Assembly (NCBI RefSeq): GCF_002192415.1
Contig: NZ_CP021780.1
Span: 8,308,001 to 8,372,000, forward strand
DNA: 64,000 nucleotides
Reading direction: 5' to 3'
DNA from: Paenibacillus donghaensis
Lineage (GTDB): Bacteria > Bacillota > Bacilli > Paenibacillales > Paenibacillaceae
How positions within the stretch are numbered: position 1 is the stretch's first letter; each line of letters starts with the position of its first letter. Shown piece by piece: positions 27,853-36,450 of the stretch. Under the pieces are notes generated by a model. The model ran no database searches, was not told the DNA's origin, and saw only the letters and a list, made by a program, of their open reading frames with translations. The position numbers and the translations under genes were made by a program.

Positions 27853-29742
27853 TTATTGTCCACCCGCATCGGTGTCGATCTCCGCTCCGGCCGCATTGTC
27901 AACGCCAGCATCCGCTTCAGCATCAAGTTCAGTTTCATTTACAGTCCCTGAGCCAAGGCTCTCTATACTGTCTACTACAAATATTGGTACATATTGCTCC
28001 CCGGCTTCAGTGATAATGTAGTCGCTGCCGTACTGATACTGGCCGCTGATTACACTATTGCCTGTGGCGCCTTCTGTTTGTCCCTGCAAGGAGAGATAAC
28101 GTCCGTCGCAGTAACCGATGGTTCTGCCGTTGCTGTCTTCAGCAATCTCACAGTTTAGCGAGATATTCTGGAAAGGCCGGGACTCCAGTTCTACAGCGTT
28201 GATTGATGTATACTGCTGCAATATTTCGGCGAACTGGTAGACTCCGCTGACCTTGCGGTAGAGCGCGGTCTGCCCGCTGCCAGCAGCAGCGCCATCCAAA
28301 CCTTCAACAAAGCCGGGGTCGGCATTCGTCACCTGGATGGATTCATCATCCAGCAGCTCATAGGCATCTCCGGCAAAAGAGAACAGCCGCGTCATCCCCT
28401 CCGGCCGCATCTCATAGGCCGAGAACACCGTACGGCCGCTGCCGCTGCCGGACTCGGCCACAACCACCGGCACGCCCGAGGCGGCTCCCAGCCGGCCGTC
28501 CCAGACCAGGCCGCGCAGCCCTTCGTAGGCGGGCACCGGCTCGCCCGGCAGCGTAAGCACGCTGCCGTTGTCGCCTTGCGCGGCATAATACAGCACCCCG
28601 CTGCTATCCACGCCGGCTGCCATTACCCGCGTGCCGCTGCTTCCCGCAGCGGAAATCGAGTAGCCGTACCGGCCTGGTTCCTCGCCTCCAGGGAGCAGGC
28701 GCACCGGTTCGGCTACGTTCCAGGCCAGATTAGCCGCCTCCGACTCGGCGCTGGTGTCCTGCAGCAGGTCCAGCTCCGCATACAGCTGAATGGCTCTGAC
28801 ATAGTCACCGGTGCGGACAAGCCGCTCTCCGCGAGCCATCAGCTTCACTCTCTGCTTCTCGATAAACGGCGATACCTTGGCAGAATGGAGACCTGTCGAG
28901 AGGATGAAGCTGCGGTAAGCGGCGGCATGCTCTATGAAAGCTGTCAAGGTATCACGCTTCAGGTCTTTATCCAGCAGCAGCTGGTAGCTGCCTTCAGTCT
29001 GGTCCATTACCCAAGGTGCGTCATAGCTATGGCTGCTGTAAGCTGATGTCAGCGCCTTGGCCTGCTCCAACAGCGGCGCGACACTTCCCGCTGCGGCCAG
29101 CAGCTTCAGCTTGGCGGTATCGTGCGCCTTGAAGCTGGCGGCCAGCTGCTTTTGCTTGACGGCTTCGCCTCCATAGAGATCGCCGGGAATCCGCAGCAGC
29201 TTCCATTTGGCCTCAGCGGCACTCTCCTCAGCAGTGGCATCTGCCGGTGTCTGCGCCAGCTCAGCGAGGAACTGCTCACGGAACTGGCCGAGATAAGCAG
29301 TCAACTGATCGGAGATGCCCGAAGCGGCCAGCAGCTCCAGCTCATAGACGTGGTTGGAATCCCCCGGCTTGAGAACTTTCGCCTTCAGGCTGATCAGAGA
29401 CTCATAGCTCAGCATCATGCCGTCGAAGTCCCCGGACTGTGCCTGTATCTTCGCTTGGTTCACCAAAGTATCCAGGTCTCTGCGGATGGCCGAGAGCGGA
29501 GACAGCTCATCCAGCCGGGCGGATATTTTTTCTTCCATATATAGGATGGACGTGTTGGCTGCAGCCAGCCGGTATTGTTCCTCGGCGGATATCAGGTCAC
29601 CGGCCGCGTAGAGGCGGTCGGCTTCATCGACGGCTTTGATTTTGCCGGCGATCCGCAGGGAACGCTCTCCCAGCATGACAATCATCAAAATACACAGAAT
29701 AATCATAAAATTGCGCAGGGTTAACCAGGATTTGATCGTCAT
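27853..29742 (-). CDS. Single-pass membrane protein with large extracytoplasmic helical/beta domain, part of the tubulin-like/GTPase locus
   Basis: About 629 residues from ATG 29742; two earlier in-frame starts (29757, 29760) lack a better ribosome binding site. A membrane segment near the N-terminus (NFMIILCILMIVMLGERSL) is followed by a TPR-like helical region (ADRLYAAGDLISAEEQYRLAAA; later GERLVRTGDYVRAIQLYAELDLLQ) and then a beta-rich half (about residues 380-590) with propeller-like strands. The acidic tail contains NETELDAEADAGVDN. No family is recognised. It is the last gene of a minus-strand trio whose promoter region is shared with the vWA/tubulin-like set, so it is probably an envelope part of that system. 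Confidence 0.7.
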   Translation of the reverse strand: MTIKSWLTLRNFMIILCILMIVMLGERSLRIAGKIKAVDEADRLYAAGDLISAEEQYRLAAANTSILYMEEKISARLDELSPLSAIRRDLDTLVNQAKIQAQSGDFDGMMLSYESLISLKAKVLKPGDSNHVYELELLAASGISDQLTAYLGQFREQFLAELAQTPADATAEESAAEAKWKLLRIPGDLYGGEAVKQKQLAASFKAHDTAKLKLLAAAGSVAPLLEQAKALTSAYSSHSYDAPWVMDQTEGSYQLLLDKDLKRDTLTAFIEHAAAYRSFILSTGLHSAKVSPFIEKQRVKLMARGERLVRTGDYVRAIQLYAELDLLQDTSAESEAANLAWNVAEPVRLLPGGEEPGRYGYSISAAGSSGTRVMAAGVDSSGVLYYAAQGDNGSVLTLPGEPVPAYEGLRGLVWDGRLGAASGVPVVVAESGSGSGRTVFSAYEMRPEGMTRLFSFAGDAYELLDDESIQVTNADPGFVEGLDGAAAGSGQTALYRKVSGVYQFAEILQQYTSINAVELESRPFQNISLNCEIAEDSNGRTIGYCDGRYLSLQGQTEGATGNSVISGQYQYGSDYIITEAGEQYVPIFVVDSIESLGSGTVNETELDAEADAGVDNAAGAEIDTDAGGQ

Positions 29743-29769
29743 ATAGGGTAGCCTCATCACATAGTCTCA

Positions 29770-30705
29770 TTAATTATCCGATTGCACATCGGGGTCCCAG
29801 TGGTATTTGGTCTCGCGCATTTCCGCGAGCTTGACCTCCAGGCCGTTCCACTGCTCCTCCGGATGTTCTGCGACCATTCTGGACAGTCGCAGGAAGCGGT
29901 CCTTGGGCAGATCCTGCACATATCTTCCGATCAGGCCGGAATAGAGCAGCACATACCGTTTCATGCGGACGGCAGCGGCGGCTACTCCGGCAAGAATGTC
30001 CAATCCTTGGTCCATCTGCAGAATCTGCACCTCATAGGTCTTCACATACTGGAGGGTGCGTTCCTTGATCAGCTCGGGCCGGACTCTGGCGATCTCGCCG
30101 ATGTATTCGGCCAGCAGCGGCTCGAAATCCTTGAGCAGCAGCTCCTCCACTTCCAGCTGCATGTCCCGGCGAAGCTGGAAGCCGTGCAGCAGGGCCACGC
30201 GCTGCCTGGCAATCCGGTCTCCCTGCAGGAGGATGCCCACCTCACGCAGCTTCTCGTAGGCGAGTACATCGTTCTCGCGCAGGACGGAGACGGCCTCCTT
30301 GCGGTTGGCCTCCAGGCCGTCCCGCAGGTGGTCGATGCCCCGGCCCAGCAGCTCGTTCAGCGAGCGCAGGTTCTCGTTCTTGCGCACCTTGCGCTGCGTA
30401 TAGTAGAGCAAGGCGCCAAGCACAAGCCCTCCGGCACCGCACAGCAGCATCTGGTTCAGGGTGCTGCCGAAATAGACGGAGGCCAGTGTGAGCAGCAGAA
30501 CCAGCAGGAGGCGGGTATGCTGCTTGCGACCCGCGATGGAGACGGCGTGCTGCTCTACCGGAACCAGTGTGTTCTTGGCGCAGGCGGTGCAACGCTCCTC
30601 GCCAAGTATGGTATATTGGCCGCAGTGGCGGCAGATCCGCAGCTTGTCAAAAGCATAACGGGGAGTCTTGAAGGGGTGGAAGGTGACTGGTTTCTTCTTG
30701 CTCAT
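29770..30705 (-). CDS. Zinc-ribbon membrane protein with helical cytoplasmic domain
   Basis: 311 residues. An N-terminal zinc ribbon (CRHCGQY, then CTACAKN; residues about 25-45) is followed by two closely spaced membrane segments (LLLVLLLTLASVYFGSTL and LLCGAGGLVLGALLYYT). The remaining 190 residues form a charged, helical domain (NLRSLNELLGRGIDHLRDGLEANR onward). No catalytic motif is seen. It overlaps the 49-residue gene upstream by four bases (ATGA) and lies 27 bp before the large membrane protein, so all three are one operon. It may be a membrane adaptor that senses or scaffolds the divergent GTPase machinery. Confidence 0.7.
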   Translation of the reverse strand: MSKKKPVTFHPFKTPRYAFDKLRICRHCGQYTILGEERCTACAKNTLVPVEQHAVSIAGRKQHTRLLLVLLLTLASVYFGSTLNQMLLCGAGGLVLGALLYYTQRKVRKNENLRSLNELLGRGIDHLRDGLEANRKEAVSVLRENDVLAYEKLREVGILLQGDRIARQRVALLHGFQLRRDMQLEVEELLLKDFEPLLAEYIGEIARVRPELIKERTLQYVKTYEVQILQMDQGLDILAGVAAAAVRMKRYVLLYSGLIGRYVQDLPKDRFLRLSRMVAEHPEEQWNGLEVKLAEMRETKYHWDPDVQSDN

Positions 30706-30851
30706 GGCCGCTGATCGCCCCCGTTCAGAGCAGACAGCAGCCTCTCTTGAATGTCGTCATGGCTGAGCGGCTTGCGCTGCCGCAAGGCATAAACAATAAT
30801 TTGAATCGTGACATATAGGAACGTAAGCCCGAGAATGACGTATGAAATCAT
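30702..30851 (-). CDS. Small membrane peptide (49 aa) opening the minus-strand trio
   Basis: The ATG at 30851 follows GAAAGGATC; a longer frame to 30917 has no such site. The product has one membrane helix (ISYVILGLTFLYVTIQIIVYAL) and a basic-acidic tail (RQRKPLSHDDIQERLLSALNGG). The stop overlaps the zinc-ribbon protein start by four bases, so the two are translationally coupled. No homologue is recognised. It is too conserved in placement to ignore: it starts the operon divergent from the vWA gene. Confidence 0.6.
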   Translation of the reverse strand: MISYVILGLTFLYVTIQIIVYALRQRKPLSHDDIQERLLSALNGGDQRP

Positions 30852-30943
30852 GGAACGATCCTTTCTTTTTGGAAATTTGGCATCTGCGGAGTCTGTTGAA
30901 CGTAAAATAGTTGGCACTTCCTGCCAGTCCGGTAGTCCTAAAG

Positions 30944-30972
30944 TTGAAGTTTACAAGGTTTAATTATATCAT
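30944..30972 (+). promoter_or_regulatory. Candidate promoter of the vWA/tubulin-like gene set
   Basis: TTGAAG (30944-30949) and TATCAT (30967-30972) with a 17-base spacer, about 80 bases before the vWA gene start, in the divergent gap between 30851 and 31054. Confidence 0.5.
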
Positions 30973-31053
30973 AATGGCATACTATTTACAGAATTTAGCT
31001 GTACAGCCGATCCTGCCATATGAGCCTAATATAACACAAGAGGAGTCATTTCT

Positions 31054-32883
31054 ATGTTTCGTAAATATCCAAGCAAGCTAACTACCAGAACTGCTATATG
31101 GCGTATTGTTCCGGCCCTGCTGCTCTTTCTGTGCCTTGCCGCTGCCCCTTCACTGCGGGCGTATGCGTCAAGCGCGGCACCGGCGGCTTCCGCATCTTCG
31201 CATATTGATGCGGTGCTGCTGATTGATGTCAGCAACTCGATGAAGAACAGCGACAAGAACAAGATCGCCAATGAGGCGATGAAGATGTTCATAGACATGC
31301 TCTCCACCAAGGGAGACAAGGTTGGTATTGTAGCCTATACCGACAAGATCCAGCGGGAGAAGGCGCTGCTGCAGATTAACTCTGCGCAGGATAAAGAAGA
31401 TCTGAAGAATTTCATCGATGGACTGGACCGCGGACCCTATACCGACATTGCCGTCGGGATGGATGAAGCGGTGAAGGTGCTGCAGAGCGGCAGTGATCCG
31501 GCGCATGAGCCGATCATTGTCATGCTTGCCGACGGCAACAATGACTTCAACGATGCCAGCGGCCGTAAGCAGAGCGAATCGGATGCGGAGCTGAAGACAG
31601 CGGTGGAAACGGCCAAGCAGAACGGTTATCCCATCTACACCATTGGTCTTAATGCCGATGGCAAACTGAACAAGCAGAGTCTGGCCGACCTGTCGAGCCA
31701 AACGGGGGGCAAGGCTTTTTCTACGGATTCTGCCGATGATCTGCCGCAGATTCTTAGTGAGATTTTTGCCAGCCATCTGAAGCTGAAGGTAGTACCTGTG
31801 CAGTCGATCACAGCGAACGGCAGCTATCAGGAGGTTACAGTGAACGTGCCGAATGCAAGTGTGCTGGAAGCGAACATCTCGATTATGTCCTCGCAGCCCG
31901 TGACCGCGAAGCTCACTGACCCGTCCGGGAAGGAAGTGGCGATTCCGTCGAATGATGTGCTGCTCTCGAAATCCTCCTCCTACAGTCTGCTTAAGCTGCT
32001 GAAGCCTTCACAGGGAGATTGGAAGCTGCAGATCAAGGGTGTGGCGAAGGATAAAATAGATATTAATCTTGTGTTCAACTATGATATGGAACTGAAAATT
32101 GACGCGCTGCCATCGGCAACCTACAAAAAAGGCGATAAGGTGGAGGTCAGCTCCCACCTGTTCAGCGGCGGTGCTCAGGTAACTCTCAGCAATCTGTACG
32201 AAGATATGAAGGCGGTACTGCTCGCTACTGACGTCGATACCGGGACGGTTCAGGAGATTGAGATGGATAATACCGGCGGAGTGTTCAAGGCTGATTTTGA
32301 GATTAAGGACAGCCATGATTATGAGCTGAAGGTCCGTGCGGAGGAGAGCAGCTTCTACCGTGAAAGTGAACCGGTCCAGATCAGCGCGAAGAGCGGAAGC
32401 ACCGGCGGGACAACCGCAGGCGGTACAACAACCGGGAACAGCGGAGCAGAGGAAGAGAAATCCTCGGGTCTGCTCTATTACATCATCGGCGGGATTGTAC
32501 TGCTGGCGGCGGCAGGTGTGGCGCTGGGCCTGTGGCTCAAAAAAGCGGGCCAGGGATTTGCCGGGCAGATTGTAGTCGAGGTAGTAGACGGCAATACCGG
32601 CGAGAAAACCTACCCGCAGTATAAGAAGCTGACCGGCTTCAAGGGCAAGTTCACCCTGCACCAATTGCTGCAGCTGGCACCGGAGCTGAAGGAGAGCGAG
32701 AAGCTGGTCTTTACCCCGGCCTCAAACGACCGCCTGCACCTGCGGGCCGGAGAAGGCATTACCGTTGAGAAGTCCGGACGTGCGGCGGATGTTTCGCGCG
32801 GGCTGGAGCTGAAGAGCGGCGACCGTGTATCCGTTGCACTGCAAATGGTAGACAAAACCATTCTATTGGAATATTTAGTATAA
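31054..32883 (+). CDS. Secreted vWA-domain protein with C-terminal membrane anchor and cytoplasmic tail
   Basis: 609 residues. A signal peptide (about residues 15-40) precedes a von Willebrand A domain with a complete MIDAS: DVSNS at 58-62, the T in the PYTDIAVGM stretch, and D in MLADGNND. A beta-sandwich region follows (about 240-450), then a Gly/Thr linker, a membrane segment (about 470-492) and a cytoplasmic beta-rich domain of about 110 residues (FKGKFTLHQLLQLAPEL to ILLEYLV) with a forkhead-associated-like look, although I cannot confirm FHA residues. The layout suits an outside sensor or adhesion module signalling inward. It is first in the plus-strand set; a tandem leader repeat separates it from the tubulin-like gene. 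Confidence 0.85.
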   Translation: MFRKYPSKLTTRTAIWRIVPALLLFLCLAAAPSLRAYASSAAPAASASSHIDAVLLIDVSNSMKNSDKNKIANEAMKMFIDMLSTKGDKVGIVAYTDKIQREKALLQINSAQDKEDLKNFIDGLDRGPYTDIAVGMDEAVKVLQSGSDPAHEPIIVMLADGNNDFNDASGRKQSESDAELKTAVETAKQNGYPIYTIGLNADGKLNKQSLADLSSQTGGKAFSTDSADDLPQILSEIFASHLKLKVVPVQSITANGSYQEVTVNVPNASVLEANISIMSSQPVTAKLTDPSGKEVAIPSNDVLLSKSSSYSLLKLLKPSQGDWKLQIKGVAKDKIDINLVFNYDMELKIDALPSATYKKGDKVEVSSHLFSGGAQVTLSNLYEDMKAVLLATDVDTGTVQEIEMDNTGGVFKADFEIKDSHDYELKVRAEESSFYRESEPVQISAKSGSTGGTTAGGTTTGNSGAEEEKSSGLLYYIIGGIVLLAAAGVALGLWLKKAGQGFAGQIVVEVVDGNTGEKTYPQYKKLTGFKGKFTLHQLLQLAPELKESEKLVFTPASNDRLHLRAGEGITVEKSGRAADVSRGLELKSGDRVSVALQMVDKTILLEYLV

Positions 32884-32892
32884 TAGTAGAAT

Positions 32893-33050
32893 CATGCTTA
32901 GGCTTACGAAGTGAGAATGGCTCACAAAACCAGGATTATGCTTACGAAGTGAGGATGGCTCACAAAACTAGGATTATGCTTACGAAGTGAGTTTTGTTCG
33001 AAGCTTGATTCCTTAAATCAAGCTAAGGCTCACAAAACTTTTAGGAGGAA
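32893..33050 (+). promoter_or_regulatory. Tandem leader repeats before the tubulin-like gene
   Basis: Three units beginning ATGCTTACGAAGTGAG (or its variant ATGCTTAGGCTTACGAAG) and ending CTCACAAAACT occur at 32893, 32938 and 32976. In each unit GTGAG can pair with CTCAC. The last unit contains an extra hairpin (AGCTTGATT / AATCAAGCT) and runs into the ribosome binding site CTTTTAGGAGG. A related array precedes the GTPase gene at 42121. Confidence 0.7.
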
Positions 33051-33056
33051 ACAAAC

Positions 33057-36000
33057 ATGAAACCAATCGTACGAGAGCATATACAACAGCTGGACGTCTC
33101 CCTGGGCGGCGGCATCGTCAGCGACAAAATCCGCGTAGACACGATCGACAACCCCATTCTGATCATCGGACTCGGGGGCACGGGCATCGATGCGCTGCTG
33201 CGCCTGAAATACCAGATCAACCGCCGCTTCAAGCTGCCGGAAGATCCGTTGTCCAAGAAGAAACGGGATAAGCCCGACAACGTGGAATTCCTCGCCTTCG
33301 AGACCAACGAGCAGGACCGCGCCAAGAAATACAAAGGCATCGGCCTGGATCCGCAGAATGAATTCGTGCTGCTGGCCAACGCTGAAATCGGCGGACTGCT
33401 GCAGAACCGCAGCATTCTGGAGCCTTACATTACAGACTGGCTGTCGCCGGAGCTGAGCATTACCGATGGCATGAACGGTGCCGCAGGTGTACGGCAGGCC
33501 GGACGTCTGCTGCTGTTCACGAAGATCAACCAGGTGGTTGGAGCCATCGACAAGAAGATCAAGACGTTGTCTGTCGGCACCAGTAAGAAGCTGATGGTGT
33601 TCCTGCTGACCGGTCTGTCCGGGGGGACGGGCAGCGGCGCTTTTCTGGATATCGCCTATATCGTACGCGGCATCATTGAACGTGACTATGGCTCTGCGGG
33701 TATCGACCGTGTGAATACGCTGGGCTATCTGTTCACACCGGACGTCAATCTGGCTAACAAAAGCCTCAGCGAGCACACCCGCGAATATATCCGCAAGAAC
33801 GGTTATGCTGCGCTGAAGGAACTGGATTACTGGATGAATGTGGACAGCCGGGGCGAGCGGTTCCGCCAGCAGTACGGCAATATCCTGACCGTCAACTCGC
33901 CGCTGCCGCCGTTTAACCTCTGCCACCTGATCTCCGCGACCAACACGGAAGGCAAGCTGCTGGAGAATGCCTATGACTACTGCATGAACGTGACGGCAGA
34001 GAATATCACCAACTTCATGGCCAGTGAAGAGAAGCAATCGGGCGAGGAATTCGCCATCCATGACTATATCAGCAACATCCGCACCAACATTGCCCAGATG
34101 AACAAGGCGTATCCTGCCAATTATGAATACAACATTATCGGCGCTTCATCGGCAGTGCTTCCTATTGAAGAAATGACCACTTATCTGGCCTTCCGCCTAT
34201 TCGACAAAATGGACAAAATGTTCCAGCAGGCTCCCGGCCAGGAGGATGTGGAGAAGCTGGCCCGCAAGCTGGGCATCGACCTGGACAGCATGATCAAAAC
34301 CTTCGAATCGCGTGTGCCTGAGCCCCTGCCGGGCTTCCAGAACAGCGAACGGCTGAACCATGCCAATGTGATCAAGAACCAGGTGGTCAGCATGGATACC
34401 GAGCTGGAGCAGAACTTTCTGGCCCGTGCCCGTGAGGAATATATCAAAGCCAAAAAGCAGCTGCCGGGCGAGATTGTTCGCAACTTCGGCGAGGAGCTGG
34501 AGCGGATCTTCCTGCATCCGGAGCAGGGACCATTCTATGTGTCGCGGCTGCTGTACACCGAGAAGGGCTTCTGCATTCTGAAGCTGATTCAATCCTACAT
34601 TGAAGCATTACGTGAGAGCCTGCTGCGCCTGCCGCGCGACATTGAGACGGCACAGGACAGTGCGGATGAGAAGCTGGGCGATGCCCGCAGCGCTTTTGTC
34701 TCCAAGGAGAAGAAGAAGAACGCCTACATTGATGCCAAGATTAACGAATACTGGCTGCATGCCGATGTGGAACGTACCGAGCAGATGATTCAGTTCTATG
34801 AGGACCTGTATGAGCTGCTGAACGAGGAGAATAACCGGATTTACGGCGTGTTTACGGAGATTTTGAGCGCGCTTAGTTCGATTTTTGCCAAAAATGGTGA
34901 TCTGCTGATTAACGGTGAGGAGCAGGCGGACCACAAGGGCAACAAAACCTATTATTGGAACATCGTCAATGTGCCCGATATTTCGGCGACGATCTCGAAG
35001 ATTATGGACCAGAAGGACGGCGACGACCTGATCCGTGACTTCACCCGCGAAATGCTGAAGAACTCCGGGCGCTGGGTCAAAGAGCAGGAGATTGATATTG
35101 TGCGTTCGATATCCGAATTCCTGAGCGACAAGTTCGGCGATCTCATTACCCGTTCGATGGAGGATTTCCTGGTGATGAAATACGGCCGCGACGAGCCGCT
35201 GGATAAATTTGTAGAGCGGATTATCGCAGGCCGTCTGGATGAGGATGCGGTGCCGATTTTTCACCTTAGCAACAGTTCGGGCAGCCTTCATTTCCCTTCC
35301 TGGGGGTTCGTCTCTGTACCGGTCAAGGCGCCGGGCATCCTGAAGGGTATCCGTAATTATCAGAATAATGCGCTGGGCAAATCGCAATTTACGATTAAAG
35401 AGAGCCAGGTGAAGAACCGGATTTTCTGGCTGAATACCCGCAACGGGGTGCCTCTGTTCGTCTATACGCCGCTGCGCGTATTCGAGGAGAACTACGAGCG
35501 GACGATCCTGGACAAGGAAGGCATTGGCCGCCATCTGGTGATGACCGACAAGAACAACTGGACCTATCTGCCTTCGCCGATTCCAGAGAAATCCTGGGGC
35601 GATACGTATGTGAATCCGCGTGTGCGTGAATACAATGCGCGGGTGCGTGCTGATTTCACCTTGGCGCTGAATGCTGGCGTTATTATCGAGAAGGGGCTGG
35701 ATGAGAATACCAGCAGCCGCTATTCCGTGGTGTTCACGAAGCCGTTCGATCTGGACAAAATGCTCAGCGCGTTCGACCTCCAGCTGGACTCCACGCGTCC
35801 GAATCTGGGCGAGGTGAAGAAGGCGGCCGATGAGCTGAGAAGCCTGAGTGAGAAAGGTCTGGAGCGCGAAAGTGTGAAGGATATCTTCGGCAGCATCAGT
35901 CTGGATATGGCGCAGGAGAACCTGATCCGCTCGCCGCAGCTGATTACGCGTGTCCGTGAGGAGCTGGCTAAATACGCCGCGCTGACGGCCAAGGCTGCCG

Positions 36001-36446
36001 AACTGGATAAGCTGCTGCACCAGTATCTGGATGAGGAGAAATGGCTTGACCAGTTCATTGAGGCATTATATACAGACAGCATTGTCAAAAAAGGTGCACT
36101 CTATGTCTATGACCGTGACGAAGAGGAGGATGCCTGGGAGCCGTTCGCCAATCTGATGAAGGAACGCAGCTACGTCGAATATGCCGTGTACCGCCATTTC
36201 CGCGCTCTGGATGACAAGAGCCGCAGTGTGCTGCTGCGCAAAGCAGCGCGCCGCGCCGGAGAGATGACAGCTGCCGAGGATGTAACGCCGCTGCTATATA
36301 AGCTGGAAGGCCTGTATGTGTCGTTCCTGGAAGCGCGGGACAGTCTGGAATATGAGAAGGTTGAGCATGAGAACGGCGATGAGATGTACGGCTTCTACAG
36401 AAGCCTGACCGGCAAGCTTGCCAGCATCCGCAGAAAGCTGAAGTAG
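33057..36446 (+). CDS. Tubulin-like GTPase protein (Tubulin_2-type), 1129 aa
   Basis: The N-terminal 500 residues carry tubulin/FtsZ hallmarks: an N-terminal glycine loop (LIIGLGGTGIDALLRLK, 34-51) and the tubulin signature loop GLSGGTGSGAF (residues 186-196), which contacts the nucleotide phosphates. These correspond to Pfam Tubulin_2-like proteins, not FtsZ. The rest, about 600 residues, is mostly helical with coiled-coil potential (about 470-620) and unrecognised. No membrane segment. It should bind GTP and may polymerise in the cytoplasm. The start follows a strong AGGAGG. The large partner gene starts five bases after the stop, so the two are co-translated. FtsZ-like families with vWA neighbours have been proposed to remodel membranes; that role is inference here. 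Confidence 0.85.
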   Translation: MKPIVREHIQQLDVSLGGGIVSDKIRVDTIDNPILIIGLGGTGIDALLRLKYQINRRFKLPEDPLSKKKRDKPDNVEFLAFETNEQDRAKKYKGIGLDPQNEFVLLANAEIGGLLQNRSILEPYITDWLSPELSITDGMNGAAGVRQAGRLLLFTKINQVVGAIDKKIKTLSVGTSKKLMVFLLTGLSGGTGSGAFLDIAYIVRGIIERDYGSAGIDRVNTLGYLFTPDVNLANKSLSEHTREYIRKNGYAALKELDYWMNVDSRGERFRQQYGNILTVNSPLPPFNLCHLISATNTEGKLLENAYDYCMNVTAENITNFMASEEKQSGEEFAIHDYISNIRTNIAQMNKAYPANYEYNIIGASSAVLPIEEMTTYLAFRLFDKMDKMFQQAPGQEDVEKLARKLGIDLDSMIKTFESRVPEPLPGFQNSERLNHANVIKNQVVSMDTELEQNFLARAREEYIKAKKQLPGEIVRNFGEELERIFLHPEQGPFYVSRLLYTEKGFCILKLIQSYIEALRESLLRLPRDIETAQDSADEKLGDARSAFVSKEKKKNAYIDAKINEYWLHADVERTEQMIQFYEDLYELLNEENNRIYGVFTEILSALSSIFAKNGDLLINGEEQADHKGNKTYYWNIVNVPDISATISKIMDQKDGDDLIRDFTREMLKNSGRWVKEQEIDIVRSISEFLSDKFGDLITRSMEDFLVMKYGRDEPLDKFVERIIAGRLDEDAVPIFHLSNSSGSLHFPSWGFVSVPVKAPGILKGIRNYQNNALGKSQFTIKESQVKNRIFWLNTRNGVPLFVYTPLRVFEENYERTILDKEGIGRHLVMTDKNNWTYLPSPIPEKSWGDTYVNPRVREYNARVRADFTLALNAGVIIEKGLDENTSSRYSVVFTKPFDLDKMLSAFDLQLDSTRPNLGEVKKAADELRSLSEKGLERESVKDIFGSISLDMAQENLIRSPQLITRVREELAKYAALTAKAAELDKLLHQYLDEEKWLDQFIEALYTDSIVKKGALYVYDRDEEEDAWEPFANLMKERSYVEYAVYRHFRALDDKSRSVLLRKAARRAGEMTAAEDVTPLLYKLEGLYVSFLEARDSLEYEKVEHENGDEMYGFYRSLTGKLASIRRKLK

Positions 36447-36450
36447 CCGG

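Noticed and set aside
34608..36020. Minus-strand 470-residue ORF inside the tubulin-like gene
   Set aside because: Codon-bias shadow; its composition (His, Gln, Arg rich) is typical of antisense frames in this genome.
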